A DNA stretch of 64,000 nt from Vicia villosa (Eukaryota; Streptophyta; Magnoliopsida; Fabales; Fabaceae). A program made the translations under genes and the position numbers. Under the pieces are notes generated by a model. The model did not search any database. It worked only from the letters and a program-made list of their open reading frames with translations, and was not told the origin of the DNA. Positions 39,220-50,128 of this stretch are shown piece after piece (position 1 is the first letter of the stretch; the number at the start of each line of letters is the position of its first letter). The stretch is from assembly GCF_029867415.1 (NCBI RefSeq), contig NC_081182.1:45586535-45650534 (forward strand), given 5' to 3'.

Positions 39220-39353
39220 AAAAATAAATAATAATAATAATAACTATAATAATAATAATAATAACTCTAATAATAATAAACATAATAAAAAAAATAATAA
39301 ACATAATAATAATAATAACTATAATAATAATAAACGTAATAAAAATAATAATA
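39220..39353. repeat. Interrupted (AAT)n microsatellite in the Helitron
   Basis: AATAATAATAACTATAATAATAA-type runs with point interruptions (quoted in part); a second, purer (AAT)n tract lies at 39,539-39,615. Confidence 0.9.
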
Positions 39354-39568
39354 ATTATACTTATAAATCTATTTTACAAATATATCTATCATAATTTCAT
39401 TTTTTATTTGTCTTTCTCCTTTGTCCATCTATTTTACAAATATATTTATGTTTAAAACATAAATTACTTATTTAAATATAAATAATATGATAAATATAAT
39501 ATTATATAATCTTTGCTACTCACAAAAATAAAAAGTAAGATAATAATAATAATAATAATAATAATAGA

Positions 39569-39617
<49 letters not shown>

Positions 39618-41281
39618 TTTTAGCCAAAAGGAATTTCCCTGTAAAAAATCTTCTAAATTACATAAATATTTTTTTAATATGAATTTCATGAAACTAAATT
39701 AAAAAAATATTTTTTAAAAACTTTATAATAGTAATAATGAATAGAATAACTATGAACTGAAACTAATGGATAAATTAAAATTTTTAGAAAATATAAAAAA
39801 TAAATAATAAAGACAGTGAATGGTTAAATAATTAGAATGAATATATTATTATAATACCCTACTCTGCTATTAAAAAAATATAATAATAACTTAAAAATGT
39901 CATTGTTAAAATAAAAATAAAATTACTCAAATCCCTTGAAAAATATGAAGAAAAAACAGATAAAAGTTAAAGAATTACAGTTAATATAATATTCTAATAA
40001 TAATAATTTAAGAAATTCATTGATGAAATAATATAAATATGACCCGTAAATATTTAATTATCACAAAAATAATTTAAAAAAATAAATGTAATTAATAAAA
40101 TAAATGTATTAATATACTAAATAAATCTTGCAGTTACATCTTTTTATGTTCTGTAACTCCTATTATTAAATTATGGGAGTTTTTATGTTTTATAACTCCT
40201 AATATTTAATTATGACAATAAACTCATTTATAATGATATAAATTATAATTAACAACTTAATTGATTATTATTTTCGTTATTTTTTATCATTCTATTCATA
40301 TTCATGTGTGTATATATGTGTGTGTGCGTGTGTGATATTGAGTTATCATTGTTTTTTCCAGACAAATCATTGGTGGTGCTTGATCGTGATCTTCATATTT
40401 TGTAGAATTATTTTTGTCTCACTATACATATGTATCTTGCCGTTTGTTTTGTGACATAATAGAAACTCGAGCTATTTTTTTTCCAATATTTAAACTTTAG
40501 TTTATATTGATATAAGTCATATAACTTTTGTTAGTTTGCTATTCTAACTATTTTTATAGTTTTTTATTGGTTGATGTGATATGACTTTTTTCCATGTGAA
40601 TCAGAAGATTATGTTAAAATTGTATTACATTATAGTTGTTTGGGAAGTCTAATATTCATTCAGGTAAGCGCATATGTATAGCCATATATTTGCATAATTG
40701 AAAACTCTTATTTTTATTGATATATTTTTTTGTTAGGTAGTTATTCTACTTTTTTTCTTATTTTTTATTTTTGTATTGAATAACATAAATATAATTATTT
40801 TTTCTCCTGTGAATCAGAAGTACAAGATATATATGAGACTTACATTTTTTTAGCTCTTGCATCTCAGTGGTTCTAGAGGTCTATGAGATTGTTGTGAGAT
40901 AGATACATATATTTTTAATCCTAATATATTCTAATTTCTACTATATTATTATTGTTATTATTACATTCATTTGTATTAAAGTTATTTATTAGTTAAAGAA
41001 GAATAGTTTCACCACATATATACGACATATATGATATTCAATAAAGAAATTATTTTTATATAATCTTATTATATTGGCATTTAAAAAAAAAAATTATAAT
41101 CTCTTACACTAATTTTTTTTAAACTATACTATTAAACAAAAAAATTTCACATACATATTAATGTTATTTTTATACACATCTAAAATGAATGTTTTATATT
41201 TTAAATTTTGACGTATTCTTTTATTAGTAGTATAATAATGTTAAATTATTTCTCAAATAATAAATTTATTCTTTAAAATAA

Positions 41282-41765
41282 AAATAATAAACGACGATAT
41301 AAAATCTTATCTAAAAAGAGTGTCACTATAAAAAAAATAATCTACTTTTGAAAATATTTCTTTTCATTAATCTTTATAACTTTTAACTCTCACTTTTTTG
41401 TATGAAATCTTTAAATTCCACCTTAATAGCTCTTACTTTAATATTTATAATAATATAGTGTCTCAATAAAATTAAAAGTTATAACTAATACACACTATAG
41501 ACAATACATGAAAATTAAAAATAAAATAAATAAATGACGATATAAAATCTTATCTAAAAAGAGTGTCACTATAAAAAAAATAATCTACTTTTGAAAATAT
41601 TTCTTTTCATTAATCTTTATAATTTTTAACTCTCACTTTTTTGTATGAAATCTTTAAATGCCACCTTAATAGCTCTTACTTTAATATTATAAAAATATGG
41701 TGTCTCAGTAAAATTAAAAGTTAAAACTAATACACACTATAGACAATACATGAAAATTAAAAATA
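41282..41765. repeat. 243-bp tandem duplication in the Helitron
   Basis: GACGATATAAAATCTTATC occurs at 41,293 and 41,536. The two copies differ by only a few substitutions and short indels over about 240 bp. Confidence 0.92.
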
Positions 41766-42335
41766 AGTTTTAATTGAAACAATAAATACTATATAACAAA
41801 AATGAAAATAAAAAGAAATAAAGTAAGAATTAAAGAATTTGATGTTTCATATACTTTGCTATTTAAGAAAAAATTATATTTAATTAACTTACGTGTTACA
41901 AAATTGATGGGAATTGAGTTACATTTTAAATCAAGTAATTATTTATTTATATTATTATATTCATAATCGTTTGTATATAAATGTATAATATTGAATTATA
42001 ATAATTGAATATAATTTTTTTGGATTTTATAATCATAATAATAAATATAATAGTAATATTTTGAAGTTTAAAATATTATATACAATGACAATAATATATT
42101 ATAGGTCAACCGCGCAACGCACGGGTCAACATTCTAGTTTATTTAAAGAGTATGAAACGAAAGAATATGGCCATGCTTCTGTTTATCACTTAAAAGCGTT
42201 TTAATGCTCTTGCCTACCCTATCATACCTATCCTACTTTTTATTTCTATTTTTGGTGTCTATAGCATTGGATGGTTGCATGAAAATGGTATATACACAAG
42301 AGAATGGTTGTGTGTCCAAAAACTGCAAAAGCGAA

Positions 42336-43092
42336 GACCATTTCTCTACCATGATACTCTTATACACCTACGTAAAATTTCAATTTTTCCCTCTATTTCT
42401 GTAGATACACATCTGGAAGCACATCGTATTTTGAAAAAATTTGATTCCTTCGTTATATACATCTACGGAAGCCAATAAAACATAGTGAAATTTGGGATTT
42501 TCTCAATTAATTGGGAAAATACAAGTTCCGTAGATACATCTACGAAACACTCTATTGTCAAACTCCATCAAACCTTTCCGTAGACGTAACTACCCAAGAT
42601 TTTTTCTAATTACCCATCAAACATGTCCGTAGATGTAACTACGGAAGATTTTTCCCAATTAATTGAGAATTTTAATTGGAGATTTTCCCAATTAATTCAG
42701 AAAATCTCAAATTAATTAACTTTGATAAAATTTAAGTAATCTTTAAAACATAGTGAAATTTGTGATTTTTTCAACTAATTGGAAAAATACCAAATTAAGT
42801 TACTTTGGAAAATTCCAAATTAATTTCTCAATTAATTGGGAAAATCTCAAATTAATTAAGTTCATGAAATCTTCCGTAGATCTATCTACGGAACATTTTG
42901 ATTTTTCCAACTAATTGGGAAAATCCCACCTTTCACTATGTTTTAAGGGGTTCCGTAGGTCCATCTAAGGAAAAAACCAAATTTTAATTTAAAAAAATAG
43001 GTACTTCCGAAGATGCATCTACGGAAGCACGAAGGCAGTTTTGTCAATTCGGTAGTGCGTCAATAGGCCATGGGGTCTGTTGAGAAATGGTC
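42336..43092. mobile_element. Mutator-like palindrome-bearing element (copy 3), empty site known
   Basis: A 757-bp element with ends GACCATTTCTCTACC and, from the other side, GACCATTTCTCAACAGACC. It is flanked by AAAAGCGAA (42,327-42,335) and AAAATGAAA (43,093-43,101); the paralogous empty site near 48,098 reads AAAACCAAA once. Palindromes of the CCGTAGATNNATCTACGG type are at 42,525, 42,582 (mutated), 42,625, 42,871, 42,952 (mutated) and 43,004. A second palindromic word, CCCAATTAATTGRGA, also recurs. No central long arms and no transposase. Confidence 0.85.
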
Positions 43093-43144
43093 AAAATGAA
43101 AACATACTCCACACCATTTTCCTGTACAGTCCAAACAAAACACT

Positions 43145-43147
<3 letters not shown>

Positions 43148-43224
<77 letters not shown>
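43148..43224. repeat. (TA)n microsatellite
   Basis: About 38 TA units. The 43,250-43,450 segment that follows holds an inverted pair of TTTTATGAAG/ACACCCACTTATTTTTATGA-like words around AAATACAC. Confidence 0.95.
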
Positions 43225-43229
<5 letters not shown>

Positions 43230-43463
43230 TGCTAACGCAAAGCCACTTGATTTTATAAAGGTCTATTTTAGCAACATGCACCTTAAAGTCTGCTAAAATA
43301 CACCTTCATAAAAATAAGTGAGTGTATTTGCTAAAATACACCCACTTATTTTTATGAATGTGTGTTTTAACAAGATCCACCTTAAGGTACATTTTACTAT
43401 TTTGTAGTTAATGTTTGCTAAAATAGACCTTCATAAAAATAAGTGAGTCAACGTTACCAAATC

Positions 43464-43465
<2 letters not shown>

Positions 43466-43534
<69 letters not shown>
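43466..43534. repeat. (TA)n microsatellite
   Basis: About 34 TA units directly before the copia RNase H remnant. Confidence 0.95.
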
Positions 43535-43535
<1 letters not shown>

Positions 43536-43557
43536 TATTTTATCATTATCAAGTTCA

Positions 43558-43962
43558 CCATGGAGCAGGGTATTTCATCAGTTGTGGAATATGTGGATTC
43601 TAACTATGCAAGTGATTTAGATGATATGAGGTTTACAACAGGATATGTCTTCCGAGGGGACCTATAATTTGTTCAAGCCATAGTTGTTATGTCTACAAAT
43701 GAGACAAAATACATGGCAGTAGCTGAATCTGCCAAAAATGCATTATGGCTTACGGGGTTAGTGAAATGGTTGGATGTTGAGCAAGATGGAGTTCAATTAC
43801 ATTGTGATAATCAGGGTGCTGTCTATTTGGCAAAAAATCATATGTATCATACTAGGATTAAGCATATTGATGCGAGGTTCCACAAGATCAGGGAGTTGTT
43901 GACGTTTGGACGGATATTACTTCAAAAGGTTCAAACTTCAGAGAATATGTTTCACCTCTGAT
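43558..43962 (+). pseudogene. Ty1/copia RNase H C-terminal remnant
   Basis: The end of a copia polyprotein. It contains VEYVDSNYASDLDDMR (first catalytic Asp), FTTGYVF, then MSTNETKYMAVAESAKNALW (the family's STxEAEYMA block), LHCDNQGAVYLAKN (DN/S motif) and the TRIKHIDARFHKIRE block that closes copia RNase H. About ten residues between the GYVF motif and the STNE motif are missing and a TAG interrupts at about 43,666. Nothing of RT or integrase is upstream, only the (TA)n tract; no LTR was recognised downstream. Confidence 0.85.
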
Positions 43963-45975
43963 GCAAAATGCATTTAACCTCGGCTACAGAAGCAAGGTAA
44001 CGAAGGGCGTTATGAAAAGTTTCTACTTTACCCATCAATTTTTAAAACACCGATGAAAAAATGCTTATGCACATGGGTTCGAACCCTAGCCTCTGCACTT
44101 TTAATATTTTCAAAACTAGCGCATCATACCTCTCGATTTATCAATAGAACCGAGGGGTAAGATTGATATATTTTTTAAACTCATTACAAACTATAGAATA
44201 TAAATAAATTAATTGTTTTCTTAGAATATTACATTTACACATAATATTTCTGTAAATATATATAACAAATTTTAAATCGGATTCATCGTCATCACTGTTG
44301 GTGACTATTAGATATTGGATCCTTATTTCATTGAAATGTCGGGGAAGATAAAATGTTGGGTGCAATATATTTCAGATCCCTTTTGCATTTATTTTTTTCT
44401 CATGTAAAAAAAAGGTTAGTTAGTTGAATTAATATATGATTATTCTAGAACACCGTGAAAAAATAATTATTGAAGAAAATAAACCTTAAACCCAATTTAT
44501 TTTTTGCTCTTGCAATCCATCGTAGAGAATTTTACCAAATTTTTTACGCTTCAAAGTTTTCATGTTATATGTTTCATTAACAATTATTGATATTCAAAAT
44601 GCTTTTATAATGGATGTCTGTTAGGTTTTACGTGGTTCATAAATAAAAGTGTCTTGAACGTTGATACTCATGAAATAAACAACAAAGATTTATTTAAGGA
44701 CGATGATCAATATTCTCAATAATCACGTCAAAATTATACCCTTAGTTTTATAAAAAACTGAGATAAAAGATGAATAATTATTTTTAACACAGAATATTAA
44801 ATCTATCATATAAGAAAATTTATAGTTCTGGAAATTTCAATTATGCCCTGCTACTCATTTAGGCTGCCACATGGATGCTCTCATTGCACTTCTTTTATTT
44901 GTTACCCAATGTATAAACTTATTCATTATTTTTTATTTGCTTTCTACACTATTTTTTGAAACTGGTATATCAAAGTCATAATATAATATTAATTATTTTT
45001 ATTACCTTCCCAATGCAAAATTATCTAACCACATACTCAACCTATATACTACTTCTTACCTTTTTCATTATCTTTCTCAACCCTCTTATCTCTCTCTTAT
45101 TCTCACTTCTCCCTCTTTATTTTCTCAATTTTATGCATTTCTTTTACTTTCACATTTTCTTTTATTAATTCTTCTCTAACCTAAATCCTAATCAACTCTT
45201 CCATTTTTGTTTACAAAATATAATATTATTATCCAGTCTCATTAATTTTTAATATTATGTTTTTTTAATCATTTTTTACTTTATTTTTTTATATTATAAA
45301 CAATAATGACTTAATTTTTTATTTATCATGTTATGCTTTATCATTTTTCACCTTATATTTTCAATTATCTTATTTTTACTATTTTAATCAATATTTTATT
45401 ATTACATAAAAAGTAAGATATTTAATTTATAATATTTGTTTTCTATATTTGAATCTGATTAAATCTTATAAATGGACCGTGTTATTGATTTTTTTAAATA
45501 ATTTTAAAAGATATAATACATTAACTACAATTATGAATAATCTTATTACACATCAAATATGATTCATAAAATTTTAATTTAAATTAATGATAAAATTTGA
45601 ATTTATTTTTGCAAATATTTTTCTCCATTTTATCTCCCAGCCCCTTTGCATTATTATAGTCATGATATCACAAGCAATCCTCTTTCACGTGATGACGTAA
45701 AATAGGTAGCACTATAATATTTTGATGTATCAACATTAGTAAAATTTATGAAAGACATGAGGTTAGAACTAACCCGAAATGTTGAACACTTACTTCAAAT
45801 CTTAACCATTGATTTTCATTAATCTAATGGTTTTAATTGATCATTTAATCTAATTATTTTTGGAAATATTTTTTTATATAAAACTTTAATTAAAGCCGTT
45901 GTATTAATGATAATCAATGACTATGATTTAGAGTAATTAGTGTTGAACATATATATATATATATATATATATATA
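43963..45975. other. Intergenic, possible CACTA scrap then AT-rich DNA
   Basis: 43,970-44,160 contains AACCTCGGCTACAGAAGC, GGGTTCGAACCCTAG and AACCGAGGGGTAA, words I associate with interiors of legume CACTA elements; this is weak. The rest to 45,950 is AT-rich, with no gene seen. Confidence 0.35.
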
Positions 45976-46228
45976 GGGGACGACTCAAGTGAGAACACTT
46001 GGTTATTATGAGAAATGAGAACAATGAATCATGACCATTAAATTTTGATTTTGTTGATTTTAATGGACTGGAATGGTTTCTCTTTCTATGATCCTTAGTA
46101 TTTATTTTAAGTCAACATAGAAAGAGAAATCAATCCAGTCCATTAAAATCAACAAAATCAAAATTTAATGGTCGTGATTCATTGTTCTCATTTCTCATAA
46201 TAACCAAGTGTTCTCACTTGAGTCGTCC

Positions 46229-46230
<2 letters not shown>
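45976..46230. mobile_element. Fold-back MITE inserted in (TA)n, type I, full copy
   Basis: A 255-bp near-complete hairpin: GGGGACGACTCAAGTGAGAA at the left pairs with TTCTCACTTGAGTCGTCCCC at the right, arms of about 110 bp. It is flanked on both sides by TA repeats, so it most likely inserted in a TA microsatellite. Confidence 0.92.

Positions 46231-46324
<94 letters not shown>
46231..46324. repeat. (TA)n microsatellite between MITE copies
   Basis: About 47 TA units. Confidence 0.95.
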
Positions 46325-46326
<2 letters not shown>

Positions 46327-46435
46327 TAGAAAGAGAAATCAATCCAGTCCATTAAAATCAACAAAATCAAAATTTAATGGTCGTGATTCATTGTTCTCAT
46401 TTCTCATAATAACCAAGTGTTCTCACTTGAGTCGT

Positions 46436-46439
<4 letters not shown>
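46325..46439. mobile_element. Half copy of the type I MITE
   Basis: Repeats the right half of the element at 45,976-46,230 almost exactly (from CATAGAAAGAGAAATC to GAGTCGTCCC), with (TA)n on each side. The left arm is missing, consistent with duplication by slippage or unequal exchange between the TA runs. Confidence 0.9.

Positions 46440-46525
<86 letters not shown>
46440..46525. repeat. (TA)n microsatellite
   Basis: About 43 TA units. Confidence 0.95.
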
Positions 46526-46527
<2 letters not shown>

Positions 46528-46753
46528 CATATCATATGAAAATGCTTTCTTTATATGAGAATGTGAGAATGAATCTGAACCATTGTGGAGATTATGTGTG
46601 GATATTTTTTTCTCTCTCCTCCATCATTAAAATAAAAGATTGAAGAGAGATAAAAAAAATTCACACATAATCTCCACCATTTATTTTAAAATCTAATGGT
46701 TCAGATTCATTCTCACATTCTCATATAAAGAAGACATTCTCATATGATATGCC
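46526..46753. mobile_element. Fold-back MITE inserted in (TA)n, type II
   Basis: Hairpin of unrelated sequence: GACATATCATATGAAAATG at the left, CATTCTCATATGATATGCC at the right, arms ~100 bp around an ATTAAAATAAAAGA loop. TA repeats lie on both sides (right run 46,757-46,802). Confidence 0.9.
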
Positions 46754-46802
<49 letters not shown>

Positions 46803-46805
<3 letters not shown>

Positions 46806-47736
46806 CAAAAGTTATTATTACATTTACCAAAGTTATTCGAAATAGATTATTTCAACATTTTCTAGCCCCGAGTTTCCAAAATTCTTACTTTTAAAAAGAA
46901 AAATAATATATAAGAAAATTCATGCTTTCAAAATGAAATTAATTTTTGTTTTGGAATTAATTTTAGTGTATAAAGTGGTCATGCAAAAATAGATTTATTT
47001 TTTACAAACCTTTTTTTAATATAAATATTTAATAATTATAGTCTATAAGTTAATTTATCGTAATCTTGACTTAATTTTAGTATTTAATAAAAGAAATTGT
47101 TTTTCAATGAGTTATTTATACATGAATAAGAAAACAAATAACAGATAAAGTAATAAAATTGCAATATTTTCAAAATAATTACTTATTTGATTTTATTATT
47201 TTGAGCTTAATAGGAGCTTATGATATGGAGGAGAAAGTATACATATATCATATTAATAAAAGCTCTTAAAATGCTTTATAATAAATAACATATAATATTA
47301 GATTTCTTTTTTACATTGTTATTGATGACATATATGTCACGTGAATCTATGGACCTGACCCTCATACCGTGTCCGACTCCCTTCACTTCAAACCACCCAT
47401 TTTCTTCTCTTTACACTCCACCCCATTTTTCAAAATAATTTCTTAATTCTTTTAATCCCCCACGACTTCCAAGGTCTATACCACTCCACTCACTTATCCA
47501 TTCAACTCACTATTCCAACACCAAACCTTTATTATTGTGTCAAATTTTCTAAGATGTTATTTTTCTATCATTAAAATTTATTACATAGATCACGTTAAAA
47601 TTTTATTATAATCATTGCATATTTGATTTTTTGAGACAAAAGCTCCATTATATATAAATATTTTTTTATTAAAAAATATAGATCTAAAACAAATGCGCGT
47701 CCCGTATCAGAACTCGTGCGACGCACTGGTTTATTA
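46803..47736. other. AT-rich DNA leading to a Helitron end
   Basis: No gene recognised. Much of it may belong to the Helitron whose 3' end is at 47,741; its 5' end was not found. Confidence 0.4.
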
Positions 47737-47741
47737 CTAGT
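47690..47741 (+). mobile_element. 3' terminus of a second Helitron
   Basis: ACAAATGCGCGTCCCGT, then CGTGCGACGCACTGG, then CTAGT at 47,737-47,741 followed by host T. This has the hairpin plus CTAGT layout of the Helitron at 39,074-42,138, with a different sequence. The 5' end is unidentified. Confidence 0.6.
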
Positions 47742-47774
47742 TACATTATTACAACAAATACAATGTAATGGATG

Positions 47775-47875
47775 TCTGATAGGATGACTTGGATAATATA
47801 CCTATGGTTATGGGAGTGAGAAAAACCAAAAGTAGTCAAGATGAGATGAAGGAATAACATGGATATTCTAATCAT
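47775..47875 (-). pseudogene. Subtilase 5' fragment (second copy)
   Basis: About 33 codons from an ATG at 47,875: a signal peptide similar to that of the subtilase at 39,034 (MIRISMLFLHLILTTFGFSH) and the YII start of the propeptide, then homology stops. The copy continues upstream (to 48,158) through the region 5' of the gene. So a duplicated segment carried the promoter and signal peptide, or the rest was lost. Not functional. Confidence 0.8.
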
Positions 47876-48158
47876 GGTTGGATGTTAAGTTCGTAATGTC
47901 GAGAGAGAAAGAGATTTAAAGAGTATGAAACGAAAGAATAAGGCATGCTTCTGTTTATCACTTAAAAGCGTTTTAATCCTCTTGTCTACCCTATCATACC
48001 AATCCTACTTTTTATTTCTATTTTTGGTGTCTATGGCATTGGATGGTTGCATGAAAATGGTATACACAAGAGAATAGTTGTGTGTCCAAAAACTGCAAAA
48101 ACCAAAACATACTCCAAACCATTTTCCTGTACAGTCCAAACAAGACACTTACTAGGTT
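47876..48158. repeat. Duplicated subtilase upstream region (empty-site copy)
   Basis: Collinear with 39,035-39,073, 42,139-42,335 and 43,102-43,143, about 90-95% identical by eye. It lacks both the Helitron and the palindrome element found between those blocks, so it preserves the pre-insertion arrangement. Confidence 0.9.
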
Positions 48159-48167
48159 CTACCAACT

Positions 48168-48760
48168 TTTTTTTTTAATAAACCAAAATTATATTAAAAG
48201 AAAAGAGAAAGATTACAAAAGATACAAGAGGGGACCAAATCAAGACCTGGGCAAATTCTAGTCCTAGGGATATCCGACTTGTCTAGCAAGTAATCGGAGT
48301 AAATATCATTGTGAACATAATTAAATCAAGAGAAGCTTTTGCTAGCAAAATCGATATTAGCCAGGATATCCGCACAAAAATTGACCTCTCTAAAAATATG
48401 AGTAATCAAGAAATCAATTTTTAGAGTATACGCCCAACACGTAAGCCAACGAGACTTGAGAATCCAAGGCACTAAGTGAACGTTTGCGAAAGCTTTCACC
48501 ACTAGCATACAATATGTTTCAATCCAAAGTCTAGACCAACCTTCTTGAATGACTTTCTCAATAGCAATAATAACCGCGGTAAACTCCGCCACCACCGACG
48601 ATCCTTGACCAATATAAGCTGTAAAACTAAGTAAATGATTGACTTTTTCATCCCTAAAGATTCCTCCAGAAGCAGCTAAGAGAGGATAGCCTGAAGCAAC
48701 GCCGTCCATGTTGTACTTCACCCAACCTCGAGCGGGGGAACTCCAAATCAATTGTGCTCA
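48168..48760 (-). pseudogene. LINE RNase H (RVT_3) terminal fragment
   Basis: On the minus strand an open frame of 141 codons (48,326-48,751) encodes a plant RNase H-like domain as found at the end of LINE polyproteins: a WVKYNMDGVA start with the first Asp, GGIFRDEK, the VAEFTAVIIAIE block with the Glu, WIETYCMLVV, then ITHIFREVNFCADILAN with the last Asp. The third acidic position, normally Asp in ETDS, is Tyr here, so catalysis is doubtful. A 3' UTR follows to a poly-A tail (poly-T at 48,168-48,178 on plus), as expected for a 5'-truncated LINE insertion; it abuts the duplicated subtilase flank. Confidence 0.75.
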
Positions 48761-48970
48761 ATTGCTTACTTGGGATGATGACAATATCAAAAGCTTTAAG
48801 TAAATTGAAGCACTGAATAGAATTACTTGTCTTGCCTTGTCAAAGTACCAACCATTTTTGCCCTGGCTGCAATGCTTGAGATACAAGTTTTTCAATTTTA
48901 TATTAACTCACAAATACACATTTTCCATCTCATCAATCCATGTGATATTCTTCAAACGCGCGCACGCGTC

Positions 48971-48980
<10 letters not shown>

Positions 48981-49055
<75 letters not shown>

Positions 49056-49056
49056 A
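48981..49056. repeat. (TA)n microsatellite
   Basis: About 35 TA units after CACACACATTT, with a slightly broken end. Confidence 0.95.
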
Positions 49057-50128
49057 TATCAACCGTTTTATCATCATCATTTTGTTAGTTCCTAGCCGTC
49101 CATATTCTTGTGCAAAGTTATTCATTTAAATTTTAACCTTTGTTAGTGTTAAATTTTTGTTTATTTTTAAGTTTGACATTAGTTCGTTAAGTAATTTTTT
49201 TTTATCTTAATTTTTTATTAAATACGAGTCCAATTTTATGATGAGTTGTTGTGAGTATGTGAAAAAATATGTATGATTCTGCATACAAATCTTTATAACT
49301 TTAAGGAAAGTCTTTTTCATTTATTTTTTCGCCTATCTTTACCCACCATTTACTTTTTCATTTGCACTTTATTTTATAAAGATTTTGACACATTAGGAAT
49401 CTCTTGTTTTCTTTGCAACTTTTACCCCTCTTCCCTTATAAATTTGGAGTCAATTTTTATACTTATTTTAAAACTAAGTGATTGTTTATCAAAATCATCA
49501 ATAATCAATAAACAATACCGTGTTAGATAAGGAGCATGGCATCTATTTGAAACACTTACAAATATAACACTACATATTATATGAAATAAATATATATTAT
49601 TGAAAAAATAGTTAAAACATATAATTATTACTAATACATAAAATAAAACAACAATATCTTTTATTGATGAACATAAAAATACACTGGACAATATTTATCA
49701 TGATTAATAAAATAATACATGCATCATGCTTTCCAATGATAAATATAAAAAAAAAAGTGACACATATTTTATATTGATACTTAAAAATTACGAGATTATG
49801 AATCAAATATTTATTATTGATATAATATAAAATATGAGATAAATATTTACATTTGAGAAATATTTTTTTATAAAAAATCTCTCTTTTGACAAGCAAGTTT
49901 CACTTGAATATGTTTTGTTCATTAAAATAAATAAAGTATTTATTTTTCATTGTTAAATAAACTTAATATAAAACATATTTATCACTAATAATAAATAAAA
50001 CTTCAAACAATTTTTTTTATTGATAAACACAACATAATAATACACTTCAATGACCTGAACGCATGAATTATTATTATTAATATAAAAAATTCATCGATAC
50101 AATTTTTATTACTTTATTATTATATAAA
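49057..50128. other. Intergenic, 3' side of the cystatin gene
   Basis: Very AT-rich. The words ATAATAAATA...TTATTGATA recur at 49,560-50,100, perhaps an old degenerate AT-rich repeat. No gene found. Confidence 0.5.

Larger units (their letters stand above)
39074..42138 (+). mobile_element. Non-autonomous Helitron, 3,065 bp
   Basis: Starts TC (TCTTAATCTTAATC) after a host A and ends CTAGT before a host T. Just inside the end is the GC-rich hairpin CCGCGCAACGCACGG. No terminal inverted repeats and no target duplication, as expected for Helitrons. A paralogous empty site at about 47,918-47,925 joins the two flanks with a 3-bp difference. The interior is AT-rich with (AAT)n tracts and a 243-bp tandem duplication; no Rep/helicase frame. 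Confidence 0.88.

Noticed and set aside
44083..44097. GGGTTCGAACCCTAG as a tRNA B box
   Set aside because: No A box, acceptor stem or cloverleaf around it; more likely a chance or transposon-internal word.
43087..49129. Open frames rich in YIYIYI
   Set aside because: Translations of (TA)n microsatellites.
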